27,234 bases of DNA from Oscillospiraceae bacterium (GCA_003531585.1 DQFX01000022.1:1-27234), one strand, 5' to 3'. Shown: positions 8,336-17,771, numbered from the stretch's first letter. Notes: generated from the sequence alone by a model not told the origin. Translations and numbers: made by a program.

Positions 8336-9508
8336 ATGAACAATCCGTTCAGAAATCTTGCCAGAAAGCCTGCTAAGCCCGAAAAGGGCGGGATAGTCGT
8401 TGCGGATTCCGGGAACGTCCGGGAAGTCGCGAAAATAATGATAGGATTTGAAGCGCTTCTCCGGGAAACGCAGTCCTATATGTCCAAAGCCTGCGGCAAC
8501 AAGCTGTTTGATTCCGACCTGAAGGACGCAATGCGCCAGCTCATCAAGCAGTACATGAAGGACCACAATTATTACGTTCCGAACATGACGCTTGCCGAAG
8601 CCGCCGACCGCCTTTACGTTGAAATGGCGGAATATTCGTTCCTGACGCCGCTTCTTGCCAGAAAGGATATCGAGGAGATAAACATAAATTCCTGGGACGA
8701 TATTCAGATAATCCCGTCCAAAGGCCAGCAGTACAAGTATTCGGAGCATTTTTCTTCGGCACAGCACGCTGTTGACGTGGTGCGCCGAATGCTCCACAAT
8801 AATAAGCTGGTTTTCGACGCTTCAAGACCGCTGGTCACTGGCTACCTTGACAAGAATATCCGAATTTCGGCTATACATTCGCTTATCGTAGGCGATGAGG
8901 TGGGAGTTTCGGTTTCCATACGAATCGTGAATCCCTGCAAGATAACAAAACAGCAGTTCATCGAGAGCGAAATGTGCACCGAGGAAATTTACGAGTTCCT
9001 CGCGATATCGTTTGTTCACGGAATTTCTCAGGTGTACGCCGGCGCGACAGGCTCTGGAAAAACCACAATTATGGCGGATATCATGAGCAACATTCCGGAT
9101 CACCGCAGGCTTATCACAATCGAAAAATCCGTGCGTGAATTTGACCTTGTTAAGCGCGACGAAAACGGCAGAAAAATAAACAACGTCGTACATCTTGTGA
9201 CCTATGAAAGCGACGACCCGGCCCGCTGTGTTACCATGCAGGATCTGCTAACAAAGTGCCTTACCATGCACCCTGACGCGATATGCGTAGCCGAGATGAA
9301 GAACGAAGAAGCATGGGAAGCTCAGGAAGCCGCGCGAACCGGACACACCGTCCTCACGACTACCCATGCCTCCAGCGTACAGGGTATCTACCCCAGACTT
9401 GCAACGCTGTGTATGCAGAAGCATTCAACGCCGTATCCTACTCTGATTTCATTCGTAACCGAAGCGTTCCCGCTGGCGGTATTCCTCAAAAAGCTAGAGA
9501 TACGCTGA
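8336..9508 (+). pseudogene. cpaF: CpaF/TadA secretion ATPase, 5' part, interrupted
   Basis: CpaF/TadA is the VirB11-like hexameric ATPase that powers Tad pilus polymerisation. Walker A GATGSGKTT is at residues 236-244, an Asp/Glu box follows (ITIEKSVREFDL), then MHPDAICVAEM (Walker B) and a histidine box TGHTVLTTTHASS. All catalytic parts lie upstream of the break. AAAGGAGG upstream supports the ATG at 8336. The frame runs into a palindromic insertion at base 9494 and stops at 9506-9508 after 390 residues. The last ~75 residues of the family continue beyond the insertion at 9591-9830. A protein without its C-terminal domain might still bind ATP, but normal function is doubtful. Confidence 0.82.
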
Positions 9509-9590
9509 TTATAGCGAAGCGTATCAAATTCAGCCGCGTGAGTTGCTGCCTTTGAGCGTGGCGAATTTGATATAATCAGCGTATATCTAG
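9494..9590. mobile_element. 97-bp MITE-like palindromic element inside cpaF
   Basis: The ends CTAGAGATACGCTGATTATA (9494-9513) and TATAATCAGCGTATATCTAG (9571-9590) are inverted copies of 20 bp with one mismatch. A second inverted pair, TATCAAATTC and GAATTTGATA, lies inside. The left half alone can also fold (GATACGCT with AGCGTATC). It carries no reading frame. Excising exactly 97 bp rejoins cpaF in frame: KK before, then AIGKRHIMEIAECLG after. I see no clear target-site duplication, so the exact ends are uncertain by a few bases. Confidence 0.7.
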
Positions 9591-9830
9591 GCGATTGGGA
9601 AGCGCCACATCATGGAGATCGCCGAGTGCCTAGGCTGTGATGAAAATGGCAAGGTGTTCACAAAAACGCTCTGGAAGTACAGAGTGGATTCCGAGCGCAT
9701 TGTTGACGGAAAAACCGTGATAGACGGGCGCTTCGTCCGCGTGAACCCCATTTCAAAGGAACTCCGCGAACGTATGCACGAAAACGGCGTTCCCAACGAC
9801 GTGCTTGACAGATTTTCGGAGGTGAGATAA
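9591..9830 (+). pseudogene. cpaF: CpaF/TadA 3' part after the insertion
   Basis: The frame AIGKRHIMEIAECLGCDENGK continues the end of the CpaF family: the IMEI..C stretch after the last helicase-like motif is characteristic, and the ~80 residues complete the usual length of about 465. The same frame has a TAG at 9588-9590 inside the insertion, so it is not read from the upstream half. The only internal ATG is at 9612 and has no good ribosome binding site. Its stop overlaps the tadB start (TAATG), the operon spacing expected of an originally intact cpaF. Confidence 0.72.
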
Positions 9831-10759
9831 TGGACAGGCTGATATATCTTTTCGGTGCTCTGCTTATGTCCGGCGGTATCGTGGTGCTTCTCGGAATTAC
9901 TCCGGAAGTCATGACGCAGGACATCATGTCGCTGCTTTCCCGGCAGAGGAGCCTGAAATACCTTGTCGCAAAGGCGCAGGGAAAAGTCCGCAGGAGCCGG
10001 CTCCAGCAGGCTGTGATGAACATCCGCAGCGCCCTGACCGCGACCCACTCCGAGAACAAATTCTCACTGCTGATTTCCGTTTCGCTTATCGGAATATGCG
10101 CCGGATTTCTGCTTGCGGCACTGCTCCAGAATCTGCTACTTATACCCATATTTTCGGGTATATGCGTGGTGCTTCCGTATGCGTATGTGAATATGCTTCT
10201 GGCAAACTACAACCGCAGGATTTCCGAGGAGCTGGAAACTGCTCTGTCGATAATCACCACGAATTACGTCAGCAATGATGATATAATCTACGCCGTGGAG
10301 CAGTCCATAGACTACATAAATCCCCCGGTACAGCAGGCTTTCCGGAAATTCCTCACCCAGACTAAGCTCATAAATTCCAACGTGAAGCTCGCAATTGAAC
10401 AGCTGAAGGGCGAAATAAACAACGAGGTGTTCCACGAATGGTGCGACAGCCTTATCGAGTGTCAGGACAACGTTACGCTGAAAAAGACGCTCCAGCCGAT
10501 AACCGCGCGGCTTTCGGATATCCGGATAGTCAACGCTGAACTCCGCAATATGCTGATGAGTCCCCGGCGCGAACACATAATGATGGTGTTCATTCTGCTG
10601 GCAAACTACCCTATATTGTATTTCATCAACGCCGATTGGTTCAGTGTACTTTTTGATACGATATTCGGTCAGGTCGTGAACTGCATTGTGGCGGTGGTCG
10701 TTATCGTGACGGTCATTCTGGCGTATAAGTACACCCAGCCCATTCAGTACAAGAGGTGA
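9830..10759 (+). CDS. tadB: TadB-like inner-membrane platform protein
   Basis: A 309-residue type II secretion F-domain protein. Membrane segments are visible at the N-terminus (LIYLFGALLMSGGIVVLLGI), around residues 83-125 and as two near the C-terminus (from about 245), with the cytoplasmic F domain between about 130 and 240. TadB and TadC together form the membrane platform on which the CpaF ATPase drives pilin insertion. It overlaps the end of the cpaF remnant by one base and tadC follows at once. It appears intact. Confidence 0.78.
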   Translation: MDRLIYLFGALLMSGGIVVLLGITPEVMTQDIMSLLSRQRSLKYLVAKAQGKVRRSRLQQAVMNIRSALTATHSENKFSLLISVSLIGICAGFLLAALLQNLLLIPIFSGICVVLPYAYVNMLLANYNRRISEELETALSIITTNYVSNDDIIYAVEQSIDYINPPVQQAFRKFLTQTKLINSNVKLAIEQLKGEINNEVFHEWCDSLIECQDNVTLKKTLQPITARLSDIRIVNAELRNMLMSPRREHIMMVFILLANYPILYFINADWFSVLFDTIFGQVVNCIVAVVVIVTVILAYKYTQPIQYKR

Positions 10760-10761
10760 AT

Positions 10762-11658
10762 ATGAGTATTTATAACATTGCGCTGTATGCGGCTCTGGCG
10801 GCAGTCAGCGGACTGTTTGCCGCCAGGCTGTATCAGTTCGCGCTTATTCTGCTGAAAGTCCCGTCAAGCCGCACTACCAAGGCGATAAAGGCTGTCGCCG
10901 CAAGGAACCGCCCCTCCGCCGCCGGATTCAAGAACACCTACAACGACATTTCGCTGTTTGTTTCACGGTTTATTCGGTTGAACGAATTCAAGAAAAAGGA
11001 GCTTGCGGACAGCCTTAAAATCGCGAATATCTCAATGTCCCCGGAGCTGTTCACGGCGAGGGCGCTGGTGCGTTCAGCTGGAATAATGCTGATGTCCGTG
11101 CCGTTCTTCTTTTTCCTGCCGATAATCGGACTGCTGGTCATCGTGCTGGCGGTGCTGATGTATTTTCAGGAGAAGCAGAAAGTGGATTCCTGCATAAAGG
11201 AAAAGCGGAAGCAGATAGAATTCGACCTGCCGCGCTTCGTCTACGCGATATCTCAGGAAATCCAGATGTCCCATGACGTAATCTCGATTCTGGAGCGCCA
11301 CAAGGACAATTTCTCTCCGTATCTCAACGAGGAAATCGAGATAACCATAGCGGATATGCGGACCGGCAACTACGAAGCCGCAATAACCAGATTCGAGGGA
11401 CGTATCGGCAGTACAAATCTGTCGGAGGTCTGCCGTGGATTCATTCAGATGATACGCGGCGATGACACCTCGGTTTACTGGGAAACCCTCGCGATACGCT
11501 TCTCGGAATTACAGAAACAGTACCTCCGTAATATAGCGCTGAAAATCCCGCCAAAGGTACACAGGCTGTCATTCTTCCTGATGATGAGCATGATGTTGCT
11601 ATATGTTGTGGTGCTTGGCTGGGAGCTTCTCAGCAATATGGGCGTTCTGTTCGGTTAA
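10762..11658 (+). CDS. tadC: TadC-like inner-membrane platform protein
   Basis: A 298-residue partner of TadB. The start ATG at 10762 is chosen because AAGAGG ends five bases upstream; a GTG at 10756 is possible. It shows an N-terminal membrane segment (about residues 8-30), a strong double segment (SAGIMLMSVPFFFFLPIIGLL..., near 95-130) and a C-terminal segment (FFLMMSMMLLYVVVLGWELL), with an F-domain region of about 130 residues between. The gene order cpaF-tadB-tadC is the hallmark of Tad systems. It appears intact. Confidence 0.78.
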   Translation: MSIYNIALYAALAAVSGLFAARLYQFALILLKVPSSRTTKAIKAVAARNRPSAAGFKNTYNDISLFVSRFIRLNEFKKKELADSLKIANISMSPELFTARALVRSAGIMLMSVPFFFFLPIIGLLVIVLAVLMYFQEKQKVDSCIKEKRKQIEFDLPRFVYAISQEIQMSHDVISILERHKDNFSPYLNEEIEITIADMRTGNYEAAITRFEGRIGSTNLSEVCRGFIQMIRGDDTSVYWETLAIRFSELQKQYLRNIALKIPPKVHRLSFFLMMSMMLLYVVVLGWELLSNMGVLFG

Positions 11659-11667
11659 GGAGGGCGA

Positions 11668-12072
11668 ATGAAAAAACTTCTTAGACAGCTTAAATCCACG
11701 CGCGGCGAGGGGTATGTTGACATTACCGTTGCCGTTCTGATAATCATGATTTTACTGGCGGGAGTAATTAAAATCGCTCCGGTTTTTATCACAAAAATGA
11801 CGCTCAATTCCTACGCAAACGAACTCTGCCGCGAAGCTGAAATTGCCGGGCGCATAGGCACGGAAACGACCGCACGGCTTGACCGCCTGAATGAATCCCA
11901 CCCAGACCTTGCCCCCACGGTAACGTGGTCTGCAAGCGGAAATATCCAGATAGGCAGGACGTTCAGCGTGACCGTTTCCACGGATTACGATTTCAGCTTT
12001 TTCGTATTCAATACTGCCCCGATAACCATTTCAGCCACAGCGGAGGGAACAAGCGAGGTGTTCTGGAAATGA
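11668..12072 (+). CDS. TadE-like pseudopilin, DUF4320 type
   Basis: A 134-residue protein with a short basic N-terminus, then RGEGYVDITVAVLIIMILLAGV, a pilin-like GEGY-VD motif leading into one hydrophobic helix, and a small soluble domain ending SATAEGTSEVFWK. I recognise it as the DUF4320 type found with Tad-like genes in clostridial mobile elements. It is positioned like the TadE/TadF minor pilins after tadC. GGAGGG lies seven bases upstream of the start. The stop overlaps the next start (ATGA), so translation is coupled. Confidence 0.68.
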   Translation: MKKLLRQLKSTRGEGYVDITVAVLIIMILLAGVIKIAPVFITKMTLNSYANELCREAEIAGRIGTETTARLDRLNESHPDLAPTVTWSASGNIQIGRTFSVTVSTDYDFSFFVFNTAPITISATAEGTSEVFWK

Positions 12073-12587
12073 AGCGTCTGAAAAAACGAATGCTTGCGAA
12101 CAGAGGATTTTCCTACGTCATAACCAGCGTTCTGATGATATGCGTGCTTCTCATCGGCGTGGCGGTTTTCGAGGTTATTCGGCTGTATATTCAGGCTGGC
12201 GCGGTGCGCGATAAGTTCGAGGACTCTATAATCTCCATGTGCGTTGAGAATTACTCCGAGATGTACCAGCCTATCCGCGAAAGCCACGCCGCCAGTTATC
12301 GTTACAACGGATTCCGCTGGGTGAACAGCAGTAAGGCGAACGAGCGATATATCCGCACTTATCTCAGCCGGGCAATGAACGCCGGGGAGATAATGCAGTG
12401 CGAAATCGTGTCGGTGAGCTTCAATGTCGAACCTGCGGCGCTTGCTCCGTTGGATACCGATTCGGCGCAGAAATATGCGGTTTCCGGAACGCTGGTGGTG
12501 CGTATTCCGTACCGCTTTGCGTGGGAGGAACTGCCGCCTATCGAGATGTCGCTGGACGTTCGGTCGCAGTGGCAGGCGAAGTTCTGA
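12069..12587 (+). CDS. TadE/TadF-like minor pilin
   Basis: A 172-residue protein with basic N-terminus MKRLKKRMLANRGFSYVITS, one hydrophobic helix (about residues 15-40) and a soluble domain of about 130 residues. The RGFSYV start of the helix mirrors the pilin-like motif of the preceding protein, but it lacks the Glu at position 5 of standard TadE pilins. The start ATG at 12069 overlaps the previous stop; the longer frame from 11925 would overlap the DUF4320 gene heavily. It is likely the second pseudopilin of the pair. Confidence 0.62.
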   Translation: MKRLKKRMLANRGFSYVITSVLMICVLLIGVAVFEVIRLYIQAGAVRDKFEDSIISMCVENYSEMYQPIRESHAASYRYNGFRWVNSSKANERYIRTYLSRAMNAGEIMQCEIVSVSFNVEPAALAPLDTDSAQKYAVSGTLVVRIPYRFAWEELPPIEMSLDVRSQWQAKF

Positions 12588-12602
12588 TGAAAGGAAAAAA
12601 CA

Positions 12603-13295
12603 ATGCAGATAGCAATAGCGTTAGTAACTCTGGCACTCTGCGGCGGGTTCCTCTGGTGGTTCAGGAAAAGCGAGAACCGCCGAAGTTTCAAGCGGAGCGA
12701 GGAAGAATCTGCCGAGCGTGAACGCAAAGCGCAGGAAACTGCACAGGAATTCGTGAATGCCCGCGACCTCGGCGAAAACTGTCTTTACACCAACGACGGG
12801 TACATTTTCGCCTACCTCAAGGTGGACGGCGTGTGTCTGGAACTCCTGAGCCGGCAGGAACAGAAGGCGCTCTGCCGGCAGGTTTCCGCGGCGCTTTCGC
12901 TGGTTCGGCGGCCGTATAAATTCAGCGGAGTGAGCCGTCCGGCGGATATCTCAAAATCCCTGCAAAAGTACAGCGAGCTTGCGGAACAGGCGGTCGGCGG
13001 CAGGAAAAAGCTCCTGCTGTCCGACGCACGGTACCTTGCGAACATGGTAGTTTCCGGCGAAACCACGGAGCGCGTGTACTATATTGCGATTTGGGACAGC
13101 ATTCAGAAAGCGGACGAGCGCAGAATCACCTCAGCGGCGCAGGATATCGCAAAGAAGCTCAGCGAATGCGGAATAGGCGCGGAGCTTATCGACCGCAACG
13201 GAATAGTCCGGCTCTGCAATCTGGTGAACAATCCGGCTTATGTCCATATTGAAAGCACGAACATCGACGAAGCCATTGCGCTTCTGGCTGTGTAA
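12603..13295 (+). CDS. Membrane-anchored VirB4 N-domain-like protein
   Basis: A 230-residue protein with one N-terminal membrane segment (IAIALVTLALCGGFLWWF), a charged coiled-coil stretch to about residue 50, and a domain from about 55 onward. That domain (CLYTNDGYIFAYLKVDG, then EQKALCR-VSAALS and RPYKFSGVSRPADIS) resembles the N-terminal domain of VirB4/TraC-type conjugation proteins. It has no P-loop. It lies directly upstream of the true VirB4 ATPase and probably acts with it at the membrane as a channel or docking subunit. The similarity is recognised from memory of conserved phrases and needs a profile search. Confidence 0.5.
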   Translation: MQIAIALVTLALCGGFLWWFRKSENRRSFKRSEEESAERERKAQETAQEFVNARDLGENCLYTNDGYIFAYLKVDGVCLELLSRQEQKALCRQVSAALSLVRRPYKFSGVSRPADISKSLQKYSELAEQAVGGRKKLLLSDARYLANMVVSGETTERVYYIAIWDSIQKADERRITSAAQDIAKKLSECGIGAELIDRNGIVRLCNLVNNPAYVHIESTNIDEAIALLAV

Positions 13296-13310
13296 ACGAA
13301 AGGAAACACG

Positions 13311-15134
13311 ATGGTCAAAAAGAAAACGGAAATCGAAGCTCCGGTTAATGCGGCTTTGCAGGCGAGCATTACTCCGGTCGGGATTGAATTCGGAATGAAT
13401 AAGCTCCGGCTTGGCGAAAATTACTGCCGGATCTACGGTATTTTCATGCTCCCGACCGAGGTGGAATACGGCTGGCTGTCGAAGCTGACTAACATTCCTG
13501 GAACGATAGTCACGATAAATTACGAACCCCGTAACAACGCCGAAGCAATAAACGACCTGTCGCGGAAAATCCGAATGTTCCGAGGGCAGGCGGCAAGTAC
13601 AAAAGACCCGAAAGAGCGCATGAGGTGCGAGAAAGCCGCGCTCAGTCAGGAAACCGCCCTTCAGCGCATGGACAGCGGAAACGAGAGCATGGGCGTGTTG
13701 GATATCGTCATCATGGTGCTGTCCCGGGACGAGGAGGACTTCAACAATCGCTGCACACGCGTTGAAAATACCGCGAACGTGATAGGCTGTAAGATACGCA
13801 TTATGGCGAACCAGCAGAAAGAATCCTACCAGCACCTTTCGCCGACCTATCCGCAGATTCCGGAAATTCGCGAGGAAAACGCCCGGCAGTACCTTGTCGG
13901 CGACATAATCGGCGGATTCCCGTTCTCAAGCGGGAGCTTCACGGACAGCGGCGGCTTCTATCTCGGACGGGATTCCAACGACGGGCTGATACTGCTCGAC
14001 CCGTGGATACGAAACCGCCAGCGTCCCAACAGCAACATGACGATAGTGGGCGGCTCCGGCTCGGGAAAATCCACGGCGATAAAGCACATAATCGCTTCGG
14101 AGTACGCCCGCGGCACGAAAATAATCGTCATTGACCCGGAGGGCGAATACAAGGATATGTGCCTGAATTCGCTGTTTGAAGGCTCGTGGATAGACGTTGC
14201 CGGGGGGCGAGGCGGGCTTATAAATCCGCTCCAGATTCGCCCCGTCCCGCCTGACGTGGACGACAATTCCTACCCGGTGAAAAAGGACAGCATAGGCGAC
14301 CTCGCGGTTCATCTGAAAACCTTGCAGACGTTCTTCCGGCTGTACATACCGTCAATGGACGACCGCCTGCGGGCTGTTCTCGACCAGTCGCTTGTGGAAC
14401 TGTATTTTTCTTTTGGAATCACATGGGAAACCGATGTTTCCGGCATGAAAGCGGAACGTTTCCCGATTTTAAGCGACCTGTACAGCCTTATCTCCCGAAA
14501 AGCAGAATCCGGCGGCAGGAACGCAGAATGTTACGCAGACCTCAAAACCTACCTTGAGGGAGCCGCAAACGGCGCAGACCATCTGCTCTGGAACGGCTAC
14601 ACTACGATAAATCCCACCAGCGGATTTATCGTGCTGGACACGAAATCCCTGATACAGATGTCCGGCACGGTACTTGCGGCGCAGTATTTCAACGTGCTTT
14701 CGTGGTGCTGGGAGCAGATAACCCGCGACCGCAAGGAGCGCATAATGCTGATAGCCGACGAGTGCTGGACGATGATTGACCCGCGCTGTCCGCAGTCGCT
14801 GGAATTTCTCAAAAACGCAGAAAAGCGCGCCCGTAAATACGAGGGAAGCATAGTCGTAGGAACGCAGTCCACAAATGATTTTCTCGACCCGGAGGTCAAA
14901 TTTTACGGGCAGTCGGTGCTTGACCTGCCGACCTACAAACTGCTGTTTTCAATGGACGGACAGTCCCTTAAAGAAGCCACGGAGCTGTTCGACCTGAACG
15001 ATTCCCAGACCGAACTGATTTCCTCCGGACAACGCGGAATGGCGCTGATGAAAGTCGGCAGGCAGGCGGCAAAAGTTCGGTTCGTGCTGAGCGATGAGCG
15101 CCTTGAAATGTTCGGGCGCGGTGGCGGAAGATAA
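13311..15134 (+). CDS. virB4: VirB4/TraE-family conjugation ATPase
   Basis: A 607-residue AAA+ ATPase of type IV secretion (COG3451 type). Walker A GGSGSGKST is at about residues 247-255, followed by IIVIDPEGEY, and a Walker B MLIADECW at about 479-486. The C-terminal TQSTNDFLDPE region fits the family's late motif. VirB4 energises assembly of the conjugation channel and is the best marker of a conjugative system; Tad pili alone do not have it. AAAGGA lies upstream of the ATG. It appears complete. Confidence 0.87.
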   Translation: MVKKKTEIEAPVNAALQASITPVGIEFGMNKLRLGENYCRIYGIFMLPTEVEYGWLSKLTNIPGTIVTINYEPRNNAEAINDLSRKIRMFRGQAASTKDPKERMRCEKAALSQETALQRMDSGNESMGVLDIVIMVLSRDEEDFNNRCTRVENTANVIGCKIRIMANQQKESYQHLSPTYPQIPEIREENARQYLVGDIIGGFPFSSGSFTDSGGFYLGRDSNDGLILLDPWIRNRQRPNSNMTIVGGSGSGKSTAIKHIIASEYARGTKIIVIDPEGEYKDMCLNSLFEGSWIDVAGGRGGLINPLQIRPVPPDVDDNSYPVKKDSIGDLAVHLKTLQTFFRLYIPSMDDRLRAVLDQSLVELYFSFGITWETDVSGMKAERFPILSDLYSLISRKAESGGRNAECYADLKTYLEGAANGADHLLWNGYTTINPTSGFIVLDTKSLIQMSGTVLAAQYFNVLSWCWEQITRDRKERIMLIADECWTMIDPRCPQSLEFLKNAEKRARKYEGSIVVGTQSTNDFLDPEVKFYGQSVLDLPTYKLLFSMDGQSLKEATELFDLNDSQTELISSGQRGMALMKVGRQAAKVRFVLSDERLEMFGRGGGR

Positions 15135-15149
15135 AGAAAGTGTGTTTAT

Positions 15150-17105
15150 ATGGCAGTAAATCCGAAACTGATTTTAATAGCGTCAGAGCTTGCGGGAAAT
15201 GAGAAAGTCCGCAAAACTCTGCTGTATGTTCTGTTCTTTTCGCTGGGACTGATAATGCTGATTTTCATTGTGTTCATCGGGCTTATCAGCGGACTTCTCA
15301 GCATTGCGCAGGACAACGACCTGAGAAACCATTGGAACTATTACAGAACCAGCATTTCCGAGGTTTTCGGCGGCATCGAGGGCGAGATAAATTCCGACGT
15401 GAAAAGCGAGGTTTACGACTTCATGCCGGAGTTCTCCGTGAACCTCTCCAAAGCCACTATCGCGAACAATTTCGACAACAGCTCCCTGATTTTATACGAT
15501 GAAAAGGAAATCCAGCAGGCGCAGGAAATAATGCAGGATTACGCAGAAAAGCTCCGTGAAATAACCACGGAAGAAGCCTTGGGCAGCTTCATTTCTGGTT
15601 ACGAAACGGAGCTTTCCTTTTCGGATATCCGGAATATCCGCTTTACGGACGACACTGGAATCGACGGCATTTCCGCTTATCCGGACGCGGTGAAGCTGTT
15701 TCTTTACAACCGCGCAATGGAGCAAATGCCGGCGTACAGCTACTCTTTCGAGGAGATAACGGTTGACGAAAAGCCAGCCGACCGCCAGACGCTGGTCGTG
15801 ACCTCTCCGGACGGTTCCGCACAGACCGTGGAATACACCTGCATCGGCGGCGGTGAGGTGTACCTGCCGGAATTTCTTGCGATGTACAATATATGTCAGA
15901 GCCGGGAGTATCTCACTGCCGTAACGCAGAATCAGGCACCGGATATTGAAACGCAGATTGAGCAGGCGGTAGGCGGTATTCCCGAAACTGCCGAAGAAGC
16001 GCAGGACTATCTGAACGGCGCATGGCAGGGTATGGTTGACGGGCGCGGCGCGGTAAATCTGGATCTGTTCCGCATGGCAAATCTGAAATCCATTATCGAG
16101 GGGGCGAGCATTGACGGCGCTGTGAAAATCTCCACGGAGCGCACCTCTGACAAGCTCTCGATAACGCTGGAAACCGTGGGTTCGGATATCTGGGAGGACA
16201 TTTTCGGAATTGACGAGGAGCTGAAACAGTACGTCGAGCAGTCCCAGCTTACCATTGAAATGGCGCTTGACGAAGCGGAAATCCCGCAGGACGAGCGTAC
16301 AATTTCACTTGACGGAATGGTGCAGGCGGCGCTGTTCGTGTATTTCGAGGGGTTCTTTGACCTGCCAGTGAGCAGTTCCGAGCTTGCGCCCGGAGGAAAC
16401 GGAATTCTGTCGCAGTGCGGAGAGGTTTCGGAGTTTCACCAGTACACCTACGGCAAAAAGGACATGGGAGTTCCCGAAAAAGGAATTACGCTGGCGCTGA
16501 AAGAGGAAACCGCAGTCCATGCGGATCTGCTGGACTGCGGCGATTGTATTCAGGATATCTATGTTTATGATGTCTGGAACATGGACGAGCAGGATATCGC
16601 AAACGACACCAATTCCAAAGTGTTCAACCGGAGCGCCGTCACGCTGGCGTACATCATCGACACAGACCAGTTTGAAGCGGACTACGGATTTCCGTTCCCG
16701 TCAATTGACGGCGTTTCGAACGCTGGAACGATAACGCTTTTTCTGGAGTTCACCTGCCTCAGCGAGGTGGAGTTTGAGGACGCTGATATCGGCAGTTCGC
16801 TTGATTTCGGGGATATCATCGTGGGGTACTCCCATGAAGGATATTACAGCGGCCGGTACGATTCCGGGCTTTGGCGGCACAGTCTGAACCGTGACGAGTG
16901 TGTTCCGCACGTCGGCGTTAAGACCTACTTCATGTCCGGGGAGGTTTCTCGACCCGAACCGCCGCAGGGTACGCATTACTACTGCGGTCCAAGCGCAAAG
17001 GATATCGGTGCTGCGGCTAATCCGCGGCTTTGGTTCAAGGGGTTACGCACGGGTATGAGCGAGGAGCTGTTTGGGACGATTCATGCGGTTGGTAAGGAGC
17101 GATAA
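15150..17105 (+). CDS. Large membrane-anchored transfer protein, function unknown
   Basis: A 651-residue protein with one N-terminal membrane helix (about residues 23-52, YVLFFSLGLIMLIFIVFIGLI) and a long acidic extracellular part. The N-terminus (ELAGNEKVRKTLLY plus helix) resembles the anchored CwlT/Orf14-like transfer proteins of Firmicute conjugative elements, but I find no lysozyme or NlpC/P60 catalytic motif. Four cysteines cluster loosely in the second half, including LDCGDC. It follows virB4 by 15 bases and ends one base before a convergent gene. The last residues may have been altered by insertion of that neighbour. No function beyond a surface component of the channel is proposed. 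Confidence 0.6.
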   Translation: MAVNPKLILIASELAGNEKVRKTLLYVLFFSLGLIMLIFIVFIGLISGLLSIAQDNDLRNHWNYYRTSISEVFGGIEGEINSDVKSEVYDFMPEFSVNLSKATIANNFDNSSLILYDEKEIQQAQEIMQDYAEKLREITTEEALGSFISGYETELSFSDIRNIRFTDDTGIDGISAYPDAVKLFLYNRAMEQMPAYSYSFEEITVDEKPADRQTLVVTSPDGSAQTVEYTCIGGGEVYLPEFLAMYNICQSREYLTAVTQNQAPDIETQIEQAVGGIPETAEEAQDYLNGAWQGMVDGRGAVNLDLFRMANLKSIIEGASIDGAVKISTERTSDKLSITLETVGSDIWEDIFGIDEELKQYVEQSQLTIEMALDEAEIPQDERTISLDGMVQAALFVYFEGFFDLPVSSSELAPGGNGILSQCGEVSEFHQYTYGKKDMGVPEKGITLALKEETAVHADLLDCGDCIQDIYVYDVWNMDEQDIANDTNSKVFNRSAVTLAYIIDTDQFEADYGFPFPSIDGVSNAGTITLFLEFTCLSEVEFEDADIGSSLDFGDIIVGYSHEGYYSGRYDSGLWRHSLNRDECVPHVGVKTYFMSGEVSRPEPPQGTHYYCGPSAKDIGAAANPRLWFKGLRTGMSEELFGTIHAVGKER

Positions 17106-17106
17106 A

Positions 17107-17736
17107 CTACAATTTAAATGTTTTTTCCACCAATAACAAGGTTTCCTCTTTTGTTCTATCATCATCTCTTTTAATTACATTAAAACCGCAATTCAAAAAA
17201 TGTTCATATTTCTCCCTTGAATTAACACGCATTAAGCATTCTCTGAAATTTTCTATTGCTTCATCAGGTTTTTCCTCACGCAGCAATATTTGATACAAAA
17301 ACTGTTTCTCCTTATCTGGGCGTTCAAAAAAACGATTAACAGATATTTCTGGATCAGCTAACATAATTAAAACATGGTCTTTATCTGATATTTCGGATAA
17401 AACATCTGTTGGGATATTTGTATCCACAAATATCATTTTTCCTTGTTTGGATAACTTATCAAGAATTTGCAGCTCTAAAACAGCGCACTCTTTTGTAGTT
17501 TCTTCAATCCATGCCTCATATTCATCCGGCGTTCTTCTGACAAAATCTGCCCAGTCTTTCAAATCTCTTGTATATGTCAAGCCCGGGTACTGATTGCTAT
17601 CCAGATTTGAAATCAGTACATCATGATAGTTTTCTTCGCATGCAATTCCATGATATTTTTCAGACAGCATTTTTACCATAGTTGATTTGCCCGCATATGC
17701 CGTTCCGTTTATAAAATATACGTTTTTATATTTCAT
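17107..17736 (-). CDS. P-loop kinase-like NTPase cassette
   Basis: A 209-residue protein on the opposite strand to the whole transfer locus. The N-terminus has a Walker A GTAYAGKST (residues 10-18), followed by a kinase-like fold in which IFVDTNIP and HVLIMLADPEISVNRFFERPDKE resemble the lid and base-binding parts of small-molecule kinases. The substrate is unknown. It is noticeably more AT-rich than its neighbours and has its own promoter and ribosome binding site (GGGAGA at 17743-17748). Its stop lies one base from the stop of the convergent gene. This looks like a horizontally acquired cargo gene; a defence or antibiotic-modifying role is possible but not shown. Confidence 0.7.
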   Translation of the reverse strand: MKYKNVYFINGTAYAGKSTMVKMLSEKYHGIACEENYHDVLISNLDSNQYPGLTYTRDLKDWADFVRRTPDEYEAWIEETTKECAVLELQILDKLSKQGKMIFVDTNIPTDVLSEISDKDHVLIMLADPEISVNRFFERPDKEKQFLYQILLREEKPDEAIENFRECLMRVNSREKYEHFLNCGFNVIKRDDDRTKEETLLLVEKTFKL

Positions 17737-17771
17737 ATTTCATCTCCCAATTCCGATATATCGATAAGATT

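Noticed and set aside
9494..9590. Group I or II intron or intein in cpaF
   Set aside because: At 97 bp it is far too short for a self-splicing intron and has stop codons, so it cannot be an intein.
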